A stretch of DNA of 64,000 nucleotides. Origin: Deinandra increscens subsp. villosa (lineage: Eukaryota; Streptophyta; Magnoliopsida; Asterales; Asteraceae). Position numbers and translations under genes: made by a program. The notes beneath the pieces are model-generated. The model saw nothing but the letters and a program-made list of their open reading frames with translations. It was not told the DNA's origin and searched no databases. Positions 60,130 through 64,000 of this stretch are shown in pieces. Where the stretch lies: NCBI GenBank assembly GCA_039602395.1, contig JBCNJP010000017.1, positions 13,232,315-13,296,314 on the forward strand. The letters are read 5' to 3'. The first letter of the stretch is position 1. Every line of letters starts with the position of its first letter.

Positions 60130-60700
60130 TCGCCGGTGACTGGTACACGTGTCTAGGGCAAACGCATCAAGAAGCATCTGGTAATCTGATTGGTCGGGTA
60201 AGGGTTGGTGGGGCCCATAAAAAAGTAAGGCGTATCATTAGTCCAATAAGAGAGGACACGTATGTGCTTTTTTTAAACAAAAGTGGAAATAGTTTTGGGG
60301 ACGCGTGTCCCTTCTCAAAATTTTGAATTCGTTTTGCTACATCACACTTATTGGGCGGTCACTATGATATATTTATTTATGGTTTTATAACCAATAATAA
60401 CAAGAATAATATATTAAACAAAGCATCAAAATTATCATTTGAGTTTTATAAATTTACACTCGAATATTTTTATCACATATTGTTCATCTTTCTTATCAAC
60501 TAGATTTTTTAAAGTCGTGTGTTGTGACAACGTAATTGTACAAAAAAAGAAACGGACACAAACACGACTCGGTTTAGAGGTTTAACATGTCTGAGATTTT
60601 TTACGGGTCACTTTAGGTAGATAATCTAAGTAAGTAATTGAAGAGGATAGATCCGAATTCGGCCTAGTGAATCCTTCATGGGCCTTCTTGACCCGCACGA
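60130..60700. other. Upstream region of the DUF7950 gene
   Basis: Contains the likely promoter on the minus strand. No certain TATA box was picked. cacgtgtc at about 60147 carries an ACGTG (G-box/ABRE-type) core. No other feature seen. Confidence 0.35.
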
Positions 60701-60759
60701 TTTTCAATGTCTTCATTGTGGTCCCGTACGAATCCAATATGTAGAAATCAAGGTGGTGT

Positions 60760-62578
60760 CTGATGTGATAAGTGCGAACCTTTCACCTCGGTAGTGTGCG
60801 GAAGCGGATAGTGAGCTTTGTGCACCCGTTAAGTATAACAAACGAACACCGGGTATGAACATCGATAGTGTGAGATATGATGATAATGAGAATAATAAGA
60901 ACATAGATAAGAAGAACATGAAGAACAGAGTGATAGTAGGATTATTGATGTGTTGCAAACACTTCTCATTTTTCGGGTCTTTTATATATTTATTTGAGTC
61001 AAATTGAGTCGGGTTTTGTTTAGTTTTAGTTGCTTTTAGTAAAGTTTGAGTCTTTGAGTCTTTATTTATGTTTGTGTGCTTTTGTAGGTACTTAGTGAAT
61101 TCCCGAGGCCACATGATAATTGGAGCCAAGTGAATGGAGAAAACAAGGGAAAAATGCTGGACGGGTTAAGTTAGGCGTATCGCCTAGCCCCCTGTGCCCC
61201 TTCACGCGATACGCGCCATTCGAAGAGAAGCAAAGGCGGTGTGGGTTTCCGCCCCCGACTATTTTGGCGTGTAGCGATCCCCAAGCATATCGCTTGGGGA
61301 AGCCTATTATTGACGCGATACGCATACACCCAAAGAAACCGGAAACTTAACGAGGTCGATATAAATTCAGAGTTTAGGGTTCCATTCGACATACTACGAC
61401 TTCCAGACGGCAGAGGGGCGATTTTAGGCGATTTTGAGAGACAAGAGAGAGCTAGGAACAAGGAGAATCATCGGAGGATCAAGAATCAATCATCAAATCC
61501 ATACCGATTTATCCGATTTCTTCTATTTCTTATTTAAACTCTAGACTCAGTTATGTTTTCTGTTAAAGACATGATTTTTATTGTGTTTCCTGCATTGAAC
61601 ATGATTGTAGGCTAGGCGTTTATCACCGCCTAGACCGATTGGATGAACAATGATTATTTATGATTTTGTTTGGATTTTGACAACTTGACTGATGTTGTGT
61701 TCCTATTAAATTCCATTGTTAACATGATTGAATGCATATGACCATTAGATTTAGGGTTTAAATTAACTTACTAAACTGCTTTACCTGCGAATATCTTTCG
61801 GTTTGGGTTGGGTAATCGATTGCGTAACTGTGTGTTTGTAGTTGATTTGGTTAGCTATTCGGTTAATCATAGTTTAGTATTTTAGTGAATTCTTTGAATC
61901 TTGTGTGCTGCCCTAGTTAGACAAGCCGGAAGGTGATAGCTAGGTCGGGTAGTCGGGTTAACTAGTGGATTAGGATCGCATTGTCATCGGGAGAGGGATG
62001 CCCTAGGATATTATAGTTGATATGCTATTCCATGTCAGTTGTGTTGCTTAGTGGTAGTTCCTGCTAGCCTAGGGTGCCTTAGATTGTTTCGAGGGTGGTT
62101 AGGTCTAGTTGAGGTTGGATGTACCCATAAGGTGAACTCTTGTTCGAACGTTAGGAACATTTGCTAAGAAGGACTTAAAAGGTGAATTAGCTTCCATCAG
62201 AGTTGTCATAGCCAGATAAAGTTATAGGTATTGGTTGGTATTCTAGGTCTAGGTGGTGTCATCCTCGTATTTTGATTGTTTCCTGAAGTTTTCCTGTTGC
62301 CCGTTTGTTAGTTGCATAGTTAGTTAATTTAGTCAATCAATTCCTAAAAACAATTTCAAAAACCCAATTTACTCAAATTTCCATTCTTAGTTCTAAGTTG
62401 AGTCTGGTTAATTTAGTGTCCCTAGGGTTCGATATTCCTGGTCTTCCTTAGCTTTACTACAATCCGACAGGTTCACTGCCTTAGGGTTCGGTTTAGGTTG
62501 TTTCGGTAAAATTAGGTGTGTCTTAGGTCTAGGTTTTAGTATTTATTTTAGTAGTGTTTTTAGTGTCGTTCCGACTGT
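60760..62578 (+). mobile_element. Gypsy-type LTR-like remnant
   Basis: Features typical of large plant LTRs: a TATA-like gatataaattc at about 61360, a transcribed-leader-like stretch, and a distal part with cctagggttcgatattcctg and tacaatccgacaggttcac (62420-62470), a pattern I associate with Tat/Athila-type LTRs. No PBS or coding domain is attached, and the ends are not certain. ORFs inside 61090-61540 are not believable. Confidence 0.42.
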
Positions 62579-64000
62579 CACACCCCAACCGACGGCGGAA
62601 TTTACGTCGGGGCATGATGATTGCCCAAATGCTCATGACACTAATTAAAGTCTCAATAATTATTCATTACCAAATTTCAAATCTTACAGAAGGATCCAAT
62701 ACACATAACATAACATAAAGATAAAGTTTGATTTAATTAATCTAGGTCCAAAGCATCCTAGATGTTAGCATCAATCAAGTATGGCTCGAACCGCATTTCC
62801 TGTAACATGTATAAAAATAGAGAGTGTCAACTAAAAATAGTTGGTGAGTAAACATAGGGTTAGGATACATATAGTAGTTTGTAAGCGATTCAAATGTCTG
62901 ATGTAGACTCAAGCATGTATGAATAAACCAATACTGAATTTGCATAATCAAACCTTGATGACTTGTACCATAACCCGAATGCCGTCTATACAGTCAAATT
63001 CAGGTCATAGCTAATTGTGATAGGTTTCAATCACCCAAATGCCGTCTATACAGTCAAATTTAGGTGGGTTGTCAGCCAATAGATCTATCATTGTTACCGT
63101 AGGCTTTGTATTGTTAATGATTACACTGATGAATGATGAATGATGAATAAAACACAACAGTTTGACATATAGCATGTAATCACACATAGACATGGAATGA
63201 AATCGCATTGTTTGTAAAATGAATAAGGAGTTGATATTTGAATATGTATACATGTCACATCCCAAAACTTGAAAATGAAAAGGGATTATGAATACTCACC
63301 TGAAGCAGTGAGTGAAATATGGAATTAGTCCGCGTGATATGAAGACGACCTAACCGTGCCCTAAATCATATAAAGGCACCTAAAGGTTCAGTGATATGAG
63401 TCAAGCGTCTATGTCATATACTTAGACTAACCGAGTAATTTTAAATGAGTTAACCCGTCTAACCGTTGGTGATAATAATTTGTTTTGATAAAAGTATAAT
63501 TATTTTATAAAAATAAATATAAGTGTCTTTGAATATTTAAACGAGTTCTCATAATTAGGAGTTATATTTTGAGTGAGTTGGATAAATGATATTTCTTACT
63601 TAAGTCGAGTCTGTTAATCATAATGAAATACATATATATATATATGTATGTCTATTCTTTTCACAAATTTAAGTATATATATAACCGATTGGTTTTCACA
63701 AGTTTAAGTTTGTTAGACGAGGAAATGATGACAGAAAATATATGGGTATATTTTATCTTAAGATTAATACACGAGGTGTTTTTAAGGTATTCCCTTTTTA
63801 AGAAAGAAGAAGTTTAAATTAAATATAAGTTTAGTGGTTTTCTTTAGGAGTTGTGGTTAACCCGCAAGGCTCTTAAGTGGGTTCTGTGACTATCTTAAAA
63901 TGATGGAACAAAAATAAGAATGAACGATTACTCACTTAATGCAAGCAAGGAGAAGGAATCGTAGAAGAAGATGTTGAATCCACACTTGAATCTTCTAATG
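62579..64000 (+). mobile_element. Start of another LTR-like sequence, runs off the window
   Basis: Begins TGTCACACCCCAACCG, a common start of plant LTRs, directly at the end of the previous remnant. An internal two-copy repeat of atgccgtctatacagtcaaa occurs at about 62979-62998 and 63040-63059. No coding domain reached before the window ends. Confidence 0.4.

Noticed and set aside
61092..61537. Overlapping ORFs on both strands
   Set aside because: They lie in an LTR-like region, overlap each other on both strands and match no domain.
1..64000. A biosynthetic cluster or novel multi-gene system
   Set aside because: The three host genes are unrelated and separated by transposons. No co-oriented set of related functions is present.

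Overview
The window is plant nuclear DNA, AT-rich and crowded with transposable elements. Spliced genes with GT-AG introns, an H2A.W-type histone, a DUF7950 gene and plant-type Copia, LINE, hAT, CACTA, Helitron and SINE elements point to a dicot. The repeat style would fit an asterid such as Asteraceae, but that is an impression only. I see no bacterial-type operon, CRISPR array or defence island.

Only three loci look like intact or nearly intact host genes. They are a four-exon ankyrin-repeat gene (+, 3560-8711, with a probable frameshift just before its conserved C-terminus), a two-exon histone H2A.W gene (-, 11867-12526) and a single-exon DUF7950 gene (-, 59145-60014). A possible unrecognised two-exon gene end lies on the minus strand at 9069-9375.

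Layout: 1-2.5 kb, two Mutator-like elements. 3.4-8.9 kb, the ankyrin gene with a 2-kb third intron. 9.9-11.1 kb, a 5'-truncated LINE. 11.9-12.9 kb, H2A.W and its promoter. 12.96-17.2 kb, a mosaic of Copia pieces bounded on both sides by a 412-bp copy of the H2A.W promoter. 17.9-25.5 kb, a minus-strand Ty3/Gypsy remnant split by a full Copia element (19016-24974, target duplication gatgc). 25.5-30.05 kb, a degenerate LINE split by a hAT element with an 8-bp target duplication. 30-36 kb, small DNA elements, including a hAT nested in a long-TIR element. 36.95-43.6 kb, a second copy of the 13.4-16.7 kb segment, itself split by a Helitron-like element carrying a NOP10 exon and an RPA-like remnant. 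41.6-48.06 kb, a complete but dead Copia. 49.4-56.7 kb, two SINEs, the second split by a 6.2-kb CACTA element that carries isopentenyl phosphate kinase exons and was itself split by a 2.25-kb solo LTR. 60.7-64 kb, LTR-like DNA.

The host genes show no common pathway. The main interest is the nesting order of the elements, three captured-gene cases, the duplicated H2A.W promoter, and long G/C homopolymers recurring at the same kinds of site in unrelated retroelements.
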